NCBI GenBank assembly: GCA_024279135.1
Contig: JAJRRU010000001.1
Coordinates: forward strand, 1-64,000
Direction: 5' to 3'
DNA length: 64,000 nucleotides
Source of the DNA: Alphaproteobacteria bacterium
GTDB taxonomy: Bacteria; Pseudomonadota; Alphaproteobacteria; Rhodospirillales; Casp-alpha2
The notes beneath the pieces are model-generated. The model ran no database searches. It saw nothing but the letters and a program-made list of their open reading frames with translations, and was not told where the DNA came from. A program made the position numbers and the translations under genes. Positions 6,113 through 15,977 of the stretch are shown here, in pieces. How positions within the stretch are numbered: the stretch's first letter is position 1; each line of letters opens with the position of its first letter.

Positions 6113-6376
6113 ATGTTCGGATTCAGCTTTCAAAAGTTACTGTTTACAGGATTGGTCATTGCTGCCGTTTTTTACGGCTTCCGCTGGCTTACAAACTTGC
6201 AACACCGCAAAGAAATGCTAGCGCGCAAAAAGGCTTCTTCGTCCGGTGGCTCGCGGTCTGCACCGGCTGGCCATGACGACGCGGAATTGATGATCGAATG
6301 TAAAACCTGTGGCTCATATGTGGCGGCAAGCGGGGCCAGATCATGCGGCCGGGACGATTGTCCCTATCCGGGTTAA
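6113..6376 (+). CDS. Small membrane protein with zinc-ribbon-like tail (87 aa)
   Basis: Unrecognised protein with one N-terminal membrane span (about residues 8-24), a basic stretch (HRKEMLARKK) that predicts a cytoplasmic C-terminus, a flexible Ser/Gly linker, and a Cys-rich end (ECKTCGSY, then SCGRDDC) that looks like a small zinc ribbon. I chose ATG 6113; a GTG at 6086 would add nine residues but has no ribosome-binding site. It sits between the methyltransferase and glyQ and may be co-transcribed with the former. Confidence 0.6.
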   Translation: MFGFSFQKLLFTGLVIAAVFYGFRWLTNLQHRKEMLARKKASSSGGSRSAPAGHDDAELMIECKTCGSYVAASGARSCGRDDCPYPG

Positions 6377-6392
6377 TACCGGGTTCCCTGTG

Positions 6393-6430
6393 TTGACCAG
6401 TCTTTGAGGGATGGTTATTGTGCAGTGCAA
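6393..6430 (+). promoter_or_regulatory. glyQ promoter with overlapping TGC-N3-GCA site
   Basis: TTGACC (6393-6398), 17 bp and TATTGT (6416-6421) form a fair sigma-70 promoter for glyQS. The sequence TTGTGCAGTGCAA at 6418-6430 covers the -10 and start region and contains the same TGCASTGCA core seen three times at the phasin promoter. A shared regulator such as PhaR is possible, but a single chance match is also plausible. Confidence 0.4.
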
Positions 6431-6455
6431 TGAAAGCTCTGAGGGGATCTAATCT

Positions 6456-7388
6456 ATGGCCCAGACGGCCACCACTGGCGCTGTTATAACGGCGGACAAA
6501 AAAACCTGTTTTCAGTCACTTTTTCTCGGTTTGCAGACCTTTTGGGCTGAACGCGGTTGTGTCATCCTGCAACCCTACGACAGCGAGGTTGGCGCCGGAA
6601 CGTTTCATCCCGCCACCACACTGGCCGCCTTGTGGCCCGAGATATGGAATGTGGCTTACGTGCAGCCCTCGCGCCGCCCGACCGACGGGCGGTATGGCAA
6701 AAATCCCAACCGATTACAGCATTATTACCAGTTTCAGGTTTTGATGAAACCATCACCCGATGACATCCAGGACATGTATCTCGACAGCCTGCGCCAGATC
6801 GGTATTGATCCCGACCGTCATGATATCCGTTTTGTCGAGGACGACTGGGAAAGCCCCACGCTGGGGGCCTGGGGATTGGGCTGGGAAGTCTGGTGCGACG
6901 GCATGGAAGTTTCGCAATTTACTTATTTCCAGCAGGTTGGTGGCATGGATTGCTCGCCAGTGCCGGTGGAGATCACCTATGGTCTGGAGCGTCTGGCCAT
7001 GTATGTTCAGGGCGTGGAAAACGTCTACGATTTGGACTGGGACGGCGTGCCCAAGGATCGCGGCGGCAAAACCTATGGTGATATTTTCCTGGAAAATGAA
7101 CAGCAGCAATCGGCCTATAACTTTGAAATCGCCGATACGGACATGCTGGTTCGTCATTTTGCCGAAGCGGAAAAGGAATGTGGCGCGATCCTGTCGGCCG
7201 GTAAACCATTGCCAGCCTATGACCAGTGTTTGAAAGCCAGTCATTTGTTTAATCTGCTCGATGCCCGCGGGGTGATCAGCGTGACCGAGCGGGCGTCCTA
7301 TATTGGCCGGGTACGCGCTCTGTCAAAGGCCGTGTGCGAGATGTGGGTCGACAGCCATAAAACGCCTGATACCGGGGGGCAGGGCTGA
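6456..7388 (+). CDS. glyQ: Glycyl-tRNA synthetase alpha subunit
   Basis: A 310-residue class II catalytic subunit of the bacterial alpha2beta2 glycyl-tRNA synthetase, which activates glycine and charges tRNA-Gly. Family blocks are clear: LILRLQ-type start region ([18 protein letters not shown]), [20 protein letters not shown] and [20 protein letters not shown] at about 53-93, and the motif 3 region [11 protein letters not shown] near 173. The start is slightly longer than in E. coli (about 12 residues). Its TGA overlaps the ATG of glyS, so the subunits are translationally coupled. Confidence 0.97.
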   Translation: MAQTATTGAVITADKKTCFQSLFLGLQTFWAERGCVILQPYDSEVGAGTFHPATTLAALWPEIWNVAYVQPSRRPTDGRYGKNPNRLQHYYQFQVLMKPSPDDIQDMYLDSLRQIGIDPDRHDIRFVEDDWESPTLGAWGLGWEVWCDGMEVSQFTYFQQVGGMDCSPVPVEITYGLERLAMYVQGVENVYDLDWDGVPKDRGGKTYGDIFLENEQQQSAYNFEIADTDMLVRHFAEAEKECGAILSAGKPLPAYDQCLKASHLFNLLDARGVISVTERASYIGRVRALSKAVCEMWVDSHKTPDTGGQG

Positions 7389-9433
7389 TGGCTGAATTGT
7401 TGCTGGAAATCCTGTCAGAGGAAATCCCGGCCCGAATGCAGGCCCGTGCCTGTAATGATCTCAAACGATTGATGTGTGATGGTCTGAAGGCCGCCGGGCT
7501 TGAGTTTTCTAACGCACGTTCGTTTGTTACCCCGCGCCGCCTGATCTTTGTGGCCGATGGTATCCCGCAGCGCACACCCGATATTGCCGAGGAACGCAAA
7601 GGCCCGTCCACCAGCGCGCCCGACAAAGCCATCCAGGGTTTTTTAGGCTCTATCGGCATGACCCTGGAGCAATGCGAGAAACGCCAGTTGCCCAAGGGTG
7701 AGTTTTATTTCGTGGTCATCAACAAATCCGGTGTGGACGCTGCAAGTGTATTGCCGGGGATTATCACCACCGCCCTAGCCGCCTTGCCGTGGCCCAAATC
7801 CATGCGCTGGGCCGGGTATGACATGCGCTGGGTTCGCCCCATCAACAGTATTTTATGCCTGTTTGGCGGCTCGGTTCTGGAGTTTGATTTCGGGCCGGTT
7901 TCGTCCGGTATGCAAACACGCGGCCACCGGTTTTTATCCACCGGAACAATCCCGGTTTCCGGCTTCGATGATTACAAGACCAAACTGAATACCGCCAACG
8001 TGATGATCGACCCCGCCGAGCGGCGTGAACTGATTGCGACCGGTGCGGCCAAACTGGCGGCCAGTGAAGGATTGAGCCTGAAAGACGATAGGGGCCTGCT
8101 TGATGAAGTTACCGGGCTGGTGGAATGGCCGGTGGTGTTGATGGGCAAAATCGATGATGATTTCATGGACCTGCCGCCCGAGGTGCTAAGCACTTCCATG
8201 CGCGCCCACCAAAAGTATTTTTCCTGTCTCAATGGGGACGGCGCTCTGGCCAACCGGTTTATCGTGGTGGCCAATACCGAGACCGTCGATGGCGGTAAAC
8301 AGGTGGTTGCCGGTAATGAGCGGGTGCTCAGTGCCCGGCTCGCAGATGCACGGTTTTTCTGGGATACCGATCGCACCATCCCACTGGCTGAGCGGGTAGG
8401 CGCACTGGCTGATCGGGTATTTCATGCCAAGCTGGGCACACTGGCCGACAAAATCGAGCGGATCGCCTCGCTGGCCGAAGAATTAACAAAATATGTTCAG
8501 GGCAGTACACCGGAAAATGCCCGCCGTGCCGCCCATCTGGCCAAGGCTGATCTGTCAACCGGCATGGTCGCCGAATTCCCCGATCTGCAAGGGGTTATCG
8601 GGCGCTATTACGCGCTGGCTGATGGCGAAAATGATGGCGTTGCCCATGCTATTGCCGATCACTATTCGCCACTTGGTCCCGGTGATGTCTGTCCCGACAA
8701 ACCGCTTAGTGTGTGTGTGGCGCTGGCTGACAAAATTGATACTCTGGTGGGTTTTTTCGGGATCGATGAGAAACCGACAGGTTCGAAAGACCCGTTTGCC
8801 TTGCGCCGGGCGGCACTGGGTGTGATCCGGTTAATCATCGAGAACAAACTGCGCCTGCCACTGGGTTTGGTTATTGCTTTTGCCGAAGACCTGTATGGTC
8901 GCAAGGCTGATGGCCTGATGGACTTCATTGCCGAACGACTGAAAGTCCACCTTCGCGAACGTGGTGTCCGCCATGATTTAATCGACGCGGTGTTTGCCCT
9001 TGGCGGTGAGGACGATCTGGTTCGCCTGCTGGCCCGGGTTGATAGTCTCGGTGTATTTCTGAAATCCGAAGACGGGGCCAATATGCTGAACGCCTATAAA
9101 AGGGCCAGCAATATCCTGCGCATCGAGGAAAAGAAAGACGGTGTTGCCTATGATGGTCACGTTGACGCGGGTGCTTTGGAACAAGACGAGGAAAAGGCCC
9201 TGATGGCTCATTTGCAGACCATCACCCCGGAGATACTGTCGGCTCTGGATACCGAAAATTTTGCCAACGTGATGGGCTGTCTGGCGACGGCTCGACCGGT
9301 GGTGGATGATTTTTTCGATCACGTGACCGTCAATAGTGAAGACCTTGATTTACGCACTAACAGGCTCAATTTATTAGCCAGTGTGCGGCGCACGTTCGAT
9401 CCCATTGCGGATTTTTCAAAAATTGAAGGCTAG
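7388..9433 (+). CDS. glyS: Glycyl-tRNA synthetase beta subunit
   Basis: A 681-residue beta subunit that supplies tRNA recognition and is required for charging. It opens [18 protein letters not shown], the hallmark of the family, and the HD-like and C-terminal DALR anticodon-binding regions follow ([14 protein letters not shown] near 563). It lies directly behind glyQ with a 1-nt overlap and 17 nt before ppdK, an arrangement common in alphaproteobacteria. Confidence 0.96.
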   Translation: MAELLLEILSEEIPARMQARACNDLKRLMCDGLKAAGLEFSNARSFVTPRRLIFVADGIPQRTPDIAEERKGPSTSAPDKAIQGFLGSIGMTLEQCEKRQLPKGEFYFVVINKSGVDAASVLPGIITTALAALPWPKSMRWAGYDMRWVRPINSILCLFGGSVLEFDFGPVSSGMQTRGHRFLSTGTIPVSGFDDYKTKLNTANVMIDPAERRELIATGAAKLAASEGLSLKDDRGLLDEVTGLVEWPVVLMGKIDDDFMDLPPEVLSTSMRAHQKYFSCLNGDGALANRFIVVANTETVDGGKQVVAGNERVLSARLADARFFWDTDRTIPLAERVGALADRVFHAKLGTLADKIERIASLAEELTKYVQGSTPENARRAAHLAKADLSTGMVAEFPDLQGVIGRYYALADGENDGVAHAIADHYSPLGPGDVCPDKPLSVCVALADKIDTLVGFFGIDEKPTGSKDPFALRRAALGVIRLIIENKLRLPLGLVIAFAEDLYGRKADGLMDFIAERLKVHLRERGVRHDLIDAVFALGGEDDLVRLLARVDSLGVFLKSEDGANMLNAYKRASNILRIEEKKDGVAYDGHVDAGALEQDEEKALMAHLQTITPEILSALDTENFANVMGCLATARPVVDDFFDHVTVNSEDLDLRTNRLNLLASVRRTFDPIADFSKIEG

Positions 9434-9450
9434 TCTGGAAAGACCCTAAT

Positions 9451-12117
9451 ATGAAGAAGAACATTTATACATTTGGTGGTGGCAAGGCCGAAGGCAACGC
9501 CGGAATGAAGGCTCTGCTGGGTGGCAAGGGAGCCAATCTGGCAGAGATGTCATCACTGGGTATCGATGTTCCGCCCGGTTTCACCATTACCACGGAAATC
9601 TGCAACTATTATACCGCCCATGGAAACACCTTCCCCGATACTCTGGAAGCCGAAATGGGCGTGGCTATGGCACAGATGGAAGACATTATGGGCGAGCCGT
9701 TTGGTTCAGGCGACAATCCCATGCTGGTTTCTGTTCGCTCAGGTGCCCGGGCGTCCATGCCGGGTATGATGGATACGGTGCTTAATCTGGGGCTGAATGA
9801 TCAAACAGTGGTTTCGCTGGCCCAGGCCAGTGGCGATGAGCGGTTTGCCTATGACAGTTATCGCCGCTTTATCCAGATGTACAGTGATGTGGTTCTCGGT
9901 GTGGATTATGCGATCTTTGAAGATATTCTCGAAGATACCAAACTACGCCTGGATGTGACGCTGGATACGGATTTGACTGCGGAATACTGGAAAGACATCA
10001 TCAACCAGTACAAACGTGAAGTGGAAAACGAAACCGGCAAGGCTTTTCCGCAAGATCCCAATGAACAGTTATGGGGTGCCATCATTGCAGTCTTTAAAAG
10101 CTGGATGAATGAGCGGGCCAATGTCTATCGCAAGCTGCACAGTATTCCCGAAAGCTGGGGTACCGCAGTTAATGTTCAGGCCATGGTGTTCGGCAATATG
10201 GGCAATGAATGTGCCACCGGGGTTTGTTTTACCCGCAACCCGGCGACCGGCGAAAACCAGTTTTATGGCGAGTACTTGATCAATGCTCAGGGCGAAGATG
10301 TGGTTGCAGGCATCCGCACCCCTCAGCCTCTGACCAACGCGGATCAGGAAACCCAGTACGGTGACTTGCCAACCTTTGAAGATACCATGCCCGATGAATA
10401 TGCCGAGCTTTGCAAGGTGCGCGAAGTGCTGGAGCATCATTATAAAGACATGCAGGATATGGAATTCACGGTGCAAAAGGGTCGCCTGTGGATGTTGCAG
10501 ACCCGCTCTGGCAAACGGACAGCAAAAGCCGCCCTGACCATTGCCCTCGATATGCACAAACAGGGATTGTTGAGCAAGTCCGAAGCCATCATGCAGATCG
10601 ATCCTCATCTGCTTGACCAACTGTTGCACCCCATGCTGGATCAGGACGCCGAACGCACGATTATTGTTACCGGGTTGCCGGCTTCCCCGGGAGCGGCTGT
10701 GGGGCGAATTGTTTTTACCTCCAAGGATGCCGAAACCTGGGTCGCCAACAAGGAAAACGTTATTCTGGTTCGCACCGAAACCAGCCCGGATGACATTAGC
10801 GGCATGTATGTCTCGCAAGGCGTGCTGACGGCCCGTGGTGGCATGACCAGTCACGCCGCTGTGGTGGCTCGTGGCATGGGAACACCGTGTATTTCCGGCG
10901 CCGGAGATCTGAAAATCGATTACACCAGTAAGACCATGACCGTTTACGGTACGGTTTACCGTGAAGGTGATATCATCACCATCGATGGCACCTCCGGCGA
11001 GGTCATGGAAGGGGCTGTGCCCATGGTTCAGCCCGAACTGAGCGGGGCCTTTGCCGAGTTGATGGAGTGGGTCGACGAGATCCGTACCATGGGTGTGCGC
11101 ACAAACGCCGAGACGCCGCTCGATGCTGCCACGGCGCTAAAATTCGGCGCCGAAGGCATCGGTCTGAGCCGAACCGAACACATGTTTTTTGACCCCGCGC
11201 GCATCATACACATGCGCGAGATGATCCTGGCCAGAGACATCGAGACCCGAAAAATTGCCCTGGCTAAATTATTACCCTACCAGCGGGCTGATTTTATCGA
11301 GTTGTTCAATATTATGGAGGGTCTGCCGGTCACAATCCGCCTGCTCGATCCACCCTTGCATGAGTTCATCCCCCACGGAGAGGAGGAAGTCGCCGATGTT
11401 GCGGTCGCCGCCGGTATCGATGTGGCGGCTGTCCATGCCCGCGCCGAGGAGCTGCGCGAGGTCAACCCCATGCTCGGTCACCGTGGCAGTCGTCTGGGTC
11501 TGACCTACCCGGAAATCTATGAAATGCAGGCCCGGGCAATCTTCGAGGCGGTCGCCGATATTACCGCCGGTGGGGGCAAGGTGGTTCCTGAGGTGATGAT
11601 ACCGCTGATCGTAAACTTGCGTGAATTTGAATTTTTCAAGGTACTGGTTGATCGTGTTGCCGATCAGGTCAAGGCTGAAAAATCAATAGAATTTGACTAT
11701 CTGGTGGGTACCATGATCGAGCTGCCCCGGGCTGCGTTGCGGGCTGGCGAGATCGCCAAATCCGCCGAATTTTTCAGTTTTGGCACCAATGATCTGACCC
11801 AGACCACATTTGGTTATTCCCGCGATGATGCTGGCTCGTTCCTGGATGATTATTATGCCCAAGGTATCCTGACCCATGATCCGTTTGTGACCCTCGATCA
11901 GGAGGGCGTCGGGGAACTTATAACCCTCGCAAAAGAGCGTGGAGAAGCCACACAACCGGGCATGAAAATGGGTATTTGCGGCGAACATGGTGGCGATCCG
12001 GCGTCCGTTGAGTTTTGCTATCGCATCGGGTTGAGTTATGTTTCGTGCTCGCCCTACCGGGTGCCCATTGCCCGGCTTGCCGCCGCCCAGGCGGTGATTA
12101 AAGGCCGGGATACATAA
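9451..12117 (+). CDS. ppdK: Pyruvate, phosphate dikinase
   Basis: An 888-residue enzyme that interconverts pyruvate, ATP and phosphate with PEP, AMP and diphosphate. The N-terminal nucleotide-binding domain spans 1-350 (GGKGANLAEM at 24-33). The swivelling phosphohistidine domain carries GGMTSHAAVVARGMG with catalytic H468 and the regulatory-type T466. The C-terminal PEP/pyruvate domain follows from about 530, with the GICGEHGGDP catalytic cysteine near 847. The length is normal. No PDRP regulatory protein gene is adjacent. It could run gluconeogenically or in pyrophosphate-dependent glycolysis. Confidence 0.96.
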   Translation: MKKNIYTFGGGKAEGNAGMKALLGGKGANLAEMSSLGIDVPPGFTITTEICNYYTAHGNTFPDTLEAEMGVAMAQMEDIMGEPFGSGDNPMLVSVRSGARASMPGMMDTVLNLGLNDQTVVSLAQASGDERFAYDSYRRFIQMYSDVVLGVDYAIFEDILEDTKLRLDVTLDTDLTAEYWKDIINQYKREVENETGKAFPQDPNEQLWGAIIAVFKSWMNERANVYRKLHSIPESWGTAVNVQAMVFGNMGNECATGVCFTRNPATGENQFYGEYLINAQGEDVVAGIRTPQPLTNADQETQYGDLPTFEDTMPDEYAELCKVREVLEHHYKDMQDMEFTVQKGRLWMLQTRSGKRTAKAALTIALDMHKQGLLSKSEAIMQIDPHLLDQLLHPMLDQDAERTIIVTGLPASPGAAVGRIVFTSKDAETWVANKENVILVRTETSPDDISGMYVSQGVLTARGGMTSHAAVVARGMGTPCISGAGDLKIDYTSKTMTVYGTVYREGDIITIDGTSGEVMEGAVPMVQPELSGAFAELMEWVDEIRTMGVRTNAETPLDAATALKFGAEGIGLSRTEHMFFDPARIIHMREMILARDIETRKIALAKLLPYQRADFIELFNIMEGLPVTIRLLDPPLHEFIPHGEEEVADVAVAAGIDVAAVHARAEELREVNPMLGHRGSRLGLTYPEIYEMQARAIFEAVADITAGGGKVVPEVMIPLIVNLREFEFFKVLVDRVADQVKAEKSIEFDYLVGTMIELPRAALRAGEIAKSAEFFSFGTNDLTQTTFGYSRDDAGSFLDDYYAQGILTHDPFVTLDQEGVGELITLAKERGEATQPGMKMGICGEHGGDPASVEFCYRIGLSYVSCSPYRVPIARLAAAQAVIKGRDT

Positions 12118-12148
12118 TCCGCTTCAAACCAGTATTAAAGGCAGTGTC

Positions 12149-13069
12149 TTGGATCAGTGGGATCAGTGGGGTTGGGTTGTCTTAACCCTTTTTGCCGTGG
12201 CCATGCAGTCTGTTCGCACCGCCGGTCAGCGACAACTGACCCAGCACCTTGATGCCATGGGTGCGACCATGGTGCGCTTCGTCTTCGGCCTGCCCTTTGC
12301 CGCGATATATTTGTGGGCTGTTATGGTATGGTTCGAATTATCGCTGCCGTCCTTTAATCAGGATTTTCTGGTTTTCACCCTGATCGCAGCCCTGACCCAG
12401 ATCATCGCCACGGCCTTGCTGGTTTATCTGTTTACCCTGCGCAATTTTGCCGTTGGGGTAACCTATGCGCGGATTGAAACGGTGATGACGGCCTTTATCG
12501 GGTCGGTGTTTTTCGGCGAAGTTTTCGGTCTGGGGGTGTGGTTGTCGGTCGTCGTCAGTATGGCCGGGGTGATGGTGCTCAGTGCGGCACGCTCGGGAAC
12601 AGAAGGTGCGCGGTTAATCGACAGGTTATGGAGCAAATCGACTCTCGTCGGGCTCAGTTCCGGCCTGGCATTTGCGGTATGCAGCCTGTCTATCAGACGG
12701 GCCAGCCTGTCCTTCGGGCTGGATGATTATTTGTTTACCGCCGGGCTGGTTCTGATCGTGATGCTGATTATCCAGAGCCTGACGACTGTGGTCTATATAG
12801 CCTTTGACAGTGCCCACCAGTTTCGCCTTGTGGCCCGGCAATGGCGGTTATCGTTGTTTGTCGGTATTACGTCTGCTTTGGGCTCCATTGGCTGGTTTGT
12901 GGCCATGACCCTGGAGCGGGCAACATTCGTGAAAGCCCTGGGCCAGATCGAGTTCCTGTTTGCCCTGGCTATCTCATACTTCTTTTTCCATGAGAAAATA
13001 TCCCGTCTCGAGCTGATTGGCATGGCTCTGGTGGCCAGCGGTATTCTGTTGTTATTTGTTTATGCCTGA
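12149..13069 (+). CDS. EamA/DMT-superfamily transporter
   Basis: A 306-residue membrane protein with about ten hydrophobic segments in two repeats of five, the architecture of EamA-type drug/metabolite transporters; the substrate is unknown. The start is TTG 12149 behind an AAAGG site. The next in-frame ATG would cut away the first membrane segment (WVVLTLFAVAMQSVRTAGQ), so TTG is preferred. The repeated ALGQIEFLFALAISYFFF motif region near the C-terminus fits the family. It converges with the methyltransferase gene, the two stops being 3 nt apart. Confidence 0.8.
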   Translation: MDQWDQWGWVVLTLFAVAMQSVRTAGQRQLTQHLDAMGATMVRFVFGLPFAAIYLWAVMVWFELSLPSFNQDFLVFTLIAALTQIIATALLVYLFTLRNFAVGVTYARIETVMTAFIGSVFFGEVFGLGVWLSVVVSMAGVMVLSAARSGTEGARLIDRLWSKSTLVGLSSGLAFAVCSLSIRRASLSFGLDDYLFTAGLVLIVMLIIQSLTTVVYIAFDSAHQFRLVARQWRLSLFVGITSALGSIGWFVAMTLERATFVKALGQIEFLFALAISYFFFHEKISRLELIGMALVASGILLLFVYA

Positions 13070-13072
13070 TGA

Positions 13073-13813
13073 TTATGTACGACGCACAAGAATGGTAAAA
13101 TCGGGCAGGCCGTAATCGGTGATGAGTTCTACGGAATTGGACAGATGGCTGCGGCAAAATCCCTCAAACACTGATGGGTCCGCATAATACAGGCCATCGG
13201 GTGTGCTTTTGGCCCTGATGTCGAGCATATTGAAAGCCAGTCCTTTTTCCGTTTTATCCCAGATATCCTGTAAGGACGCCAGAACATAGGCCAGCCACTG
13301 GTTCTCATCGGCGTTGACGTTCAGATTAAAGGTACCTGATATTATGGAATAGTCGGCATCCTGTGTGGCGCGCATGGAATGATGAAACTGGACACGCGGA
13401 TCATTGATACGGTCCTTGCAGGCATCGAGCAGGTCTTCACAGATATCGTAGCCGTGATAGGTGCCCCCGCGCATGACCGGGTGGCCCGACAGGTAATCAT
13501 ACAGCGCACCGTAACCGCATCCCAGATCGGCAATGGACGCTTCACCGCCTTTGATATCGTCTGGCTCGAAAATCTGACACAACAGCTCGAAGCGTTGCTG
13601 GACACTTTGGGCACTGCTCCAGTAGACACCACGCGGTTGCGAACCGAATTCCATAAACCGGCGACGGTAGGCCGTATTGACAATTTTCAGCATGTCCCGC
13701 GAAAGGTTCAGCACCGCGTCGCTGGTCCCCGGTTCGCCAAAGGAATTATAGCCGACCCGCCTGGTATCAGACGGGAAGGCTGCCCGGAAAAGATTTTTCA
13801 GAAAATCGCCCAA
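13073..13813 (-). CDS. Class I SAM-dependent methyltransferase
   Basis: A 246-residue protein with the SAM-binding glycine loop IADLGCGYGALYDYL at about 93-107 and a following acidic position (YHGYDICEDLL). It is soluble with no signal peptide. The substrate cannot be read from the sequence. It overlaps the end of ygfZ by 16 nt, so the two minus-strand genes form an operon. The residues YWSSAQSVQQRFELL just before the SAM domain suggest a small-molecule or polyketide-type methyltransferase, but that is weak. Confidence 0.75.
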   Translation of the reverse strand: MGDFLKNLFRAAFPSDTRRVGYNSFGEPGTSDAVLNLSRDMLKIVNTAYRRRFMEFGSQPRGVYWSSAQSVQQRFELLCQIFEPDDIKGGEASIADLGCGYGALYDYLSGHPVMRGGTYHGYDICEDLLDACKDRINDPRVQFHHSMRATQDADYSIISGTFNLNVNADENQWLAYVLASLQDIWDKTEKGLAFNMLDIRAKSTPDGLYYADPSVFEGFCRSHLSNSVELITDYGLPDFTILVRRT

Positions 13814-14670
13814 AAGGGTTTCCTCGGGGTCAGGGTGGCGTTCTCGGTGCTCAGGGTGCTTGATGTTTCAATACAATGTTTGAAATAGTCCAGTTTAACC
13901 AGCGCCAGTCCCTGATTTCCAAGGCCCGAGCGCATCTCGCCAGCATCGCGGTCACCGGCCATAATCCGGCTGCCTGGGTGGGGTGTTTTGCCGTCAATAT
14001 GGACGCAGACAAGCCTTTTCTTGACCAGTCCGCGATGTTTGGTCCGGGCCGTGACTTCCTGGCCCATGTAACAACCTTTCTGCCAGTCGATAGCGTTCAG
14101 TTCATCGAAGCCATATTCCAGCAACATGGATTTCTCGGCAATCAGGTCAAGCCCGCTATCGGGTAACCCCAAAGCCAGACGGTGTTGTTCATAGACCTCT
14201 GGTGAGCCGCTGTTGTTTGATACGGCGGATGGATCATCGAGCGGCATGATGGTGCGCTGACCTGCCTTGCTGAGCCGGGGGTCGGTATAGATCAGGCCGC
14301 TGCCACGTTGTTGTGTGCTGCCAGCTTCGGATTCTTCGCTTGCGCCCCCGAACAAGGCACTGATCTGATATTGATCGCTTACATCGTTCAGGGCCACATC
14401 AGCGCGTAATTTATAGAGCGATAGTCGTTTGATGAAATCACCGATGCGGGATTTTTCTACATCCAGCAACAAGGCGCCATCCCGTTCGGCTATGAAAAAA
14501 TCAAACAGGTATTTCCCCTGAGGTGTCAGGAAGGCACCGTAAAGGGTTGTCCGGGACGAGACCTTGTCTACGTCACAGGTGACGATGCCTTGCAGAAACT
14601 CACGGGCATCGCTGCCGTTGATGGCGATCACCCCACGTTGTTTCAGGATAACACAGGTACTGTCTGTCAT
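13798..14670 (-). CDS. ygfZ: Folate-binding YgfZ/CAF17 family protein
   Basis: A 290-residue protein of the GcvT-related YgfZ/CAF17 family, which binds tetrahydrofolate and helps assemble or repair certain iron-sulfur enzymes such as MiaB. The signature KGCYxGQE is present as KGCYMGQEVTART near residue 200, including the conserved cysteine. The start is placed at ATG 14670, 7 nt behind AGAGA; an in-frame ATG at 14685 would add five residues. It is followed by the methyltransferase in a 16-nt overlap. Confidence 0.9.
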   Translation of the reverse strand: MTDSTCVILKQRGVIAINGSDAREFLQGIVTCDVDKVSSRTTLYGAFLTPQGKYLFDFFIAERDGALLLDVEKSRIGDFIKRLSLYKLRADVALNDVSDQYQISALFGGASEESEAGSTQQRGSGLIYTDPRLSKAGQRTIMPLDDPSAVSNNSGSPEVYEQHRLALGLPDSGLDLIAEKSMLLEYGFDELNAIDWQKGCYMGQEVTARTKHRGLVKKRLVCVHIDGKTPHPGSRIMAGDRDAGEMRSGLGNQGLALVKLDYFKHCIETSSTLSTENATLTPRKPFWAIF

Positions 14671-14729
14671 GATGCTTCTCTCCATGGCCTATCATATTTA
14701 AGAGATACCATTATCTTTGCAAGCCCCTA

Positions 14730-14996
14730 GGGTCAGACCCTATTAATTCCATCCATTCTGCGGAGGAAATTTTGCCCTCTGGTTAGGCGGAAAGGCGCAG
14801 GCAACCCCATGGTTTTCAAGTCTTTTCAACGTAGCCAGAGGGCAAAATTACCCCGCCCGAAAGGGTTGATCAGGAAGGCTACGCCTACCTGCGAAAACAA
14901 TGCTCGAATATGCCCGGCATGTCCTTGCGCTTGCCTTCTTGTATTCGTATCCTTCCTGACCAACAGAATTGTATGGAATTAATGGGGACTGACCCT
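14730..14996. repeat. 267-bp inverted-repeat element (MITE/REP-like)
   Basis: The outer ends are a 23-bp inverted repeat with 21 matches: 14730-14752 (GGGTCAGACCCTATTAATTCCAT) against 14974-14996. Inside is a perfect 15-bp inverted repeat AATTTTGCCCTCTGG (14768-14782/14835-14849) around a 52-nt loop. No transposase gene is present. The form resembles non-autonomous elements mobilised by REP-associated (IS200-like) tyrosine transposases. It fills most of the 350-bp gap between ygfZ and the GT9 gene and supplies a spurious upstream start for the latter. Confidence 0.65.
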
Positions 14997-15020
14997 GAAT
15001 ATGGACGTATAAAGCAATCT

Positions 15021-15977
15021 ATGAAAATTCTTTTTATCACAGCTACCCGAATCGGCGATGCAATTCTTTCCACAGGGTTGCTGCATCACCTGTTAGAGCG
15101 TCACCCCGGCGCCAGGGTGACGGTTGTCTGTGGCCCGGATGCGGCAAGCTTGTTCGAGGCTGTGCCGGGGCTGGAACGGGTTATGGTCATGCGCAAGAAA
15201 CGCTGGTCACTGCACTGGATTGATATGTGGCGTGCCTGTGTGGGCAATTATTGGGACTGCATTGTCGATATCCGAAATACGCCCTTGTCGTATCTGTTGG
15301 CAAATAAACAAAACTGGCATCTGGGACGATCACACCTGTCTGATCACAAGGTTATCCGGCTGGCCGCCATGATGGGTCTGAAAGACAATCCGCCGGGTCC
15401 ACGGTTATGGTATAACGAACAGCAATCTCGCAAGGCAGAACAGATCGTTCCACCCGGCACCCCGGTTATCGCCATTGCTCCGGTTGCCAACTGGAAACCA
15501 AAGACCTGGTCAGCCGGTAATTTTGTCGATTTGGTGGGTAGGCTGACCGGAGATCAGGGTATCCTGCCCGGCGCCAGGGTATTGGTGTTTGGGGCCGAAA
15601 GCGAACGTCATCAGGCCACCGATCTGTTTTCGGGCATCGCCCGGGACCAGATGATTGATTGCATGGGAAAACTGAGTTTGCTGGAGGTTTATGCCTCACT
15701 GGAAAGGACGGATTTATTCATTGGCAACGATTCCGGGCTGATGCACATGGCGGCTGCCGCAAACATCCCCACATTGGGATTGTTCGGACCGTCGCGTGAA
15801 GAGAATTACGCACCGTGGGGTAACAAAGCTATGTCTGTGCGCGGCGATCTGGACTGTGCGGATGTGTTCCCGCCAGATTACGATCACCGCAATGCTGACC
15901 ATCTGGATTTAATGGCCAGCCTGTCGGTGGACCGGGTTGAACAAGCCGCCCGCGAACTCTGGCAGAGGGTAAGCTGA
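15021..15977 (+). CDS. Glycosyltransferase family 9 (heptosyltransferase-like)
   Basis: A 318-residue GT9 protein, the family of ADP-heptose:LPS heptosyltransferases. It opens MKILFITATRIGDAILSTG and carries the GT9 signature FIGNDSGLMHMAAAANIPTL followed by GLFGPS near residue 240. The start is set at ATG 15021; an upstream in-frame ATG (14910) lies inside the repeat element and is unlikely. It heads a four-gene polysaccharide operon, its TGA overlapping the next ATG. hldD at 52911 shows that ADP-heptose is made, consistent with an inner-core LPS role. Confidence 0.88.
   Translation: MKILFITATRIGDAILSTGLLHHLLERHPGARVTVVCGPDAASLFEAVPGLERVMVMRKKRWSLHWIDMWRACVGNYWDCIVDIRNTPLSYLLANKQNWHLGRSHLSDHKVIRLAAMMGLKDNPPGPRLWYNEQQSRKAEQIVPPGTPVIAIAPVANWKPKTWSAGNFVDLVGRLTGDQGILPGARVLVFGAESERHQATDLFSGIARDQMIDCMGKLSLLEVYASLERTDLFIGNDSGLMHMAAAANIPTLGLFGPSREENYAPWGNKAMSVRGDLDCADVFPPDYDHRNADHLDLMASLSVDRVEQAARELWQRVS

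Noticed and set aside
14910-15020. Upstream start for the GT9 glycosyltransferase
   Set aside because: The extra 37 codons translate the inverted-repeat element, whereas GT9 homology begins at MKILFITATRIGDA (15021).
14885-15073. Minus-strand ORF across the repeat element as a transposase fragment
   Set aside because: Its sequence is just the translation of the repeat end plus antisense of the GT9 start; no transposase motif is seen.
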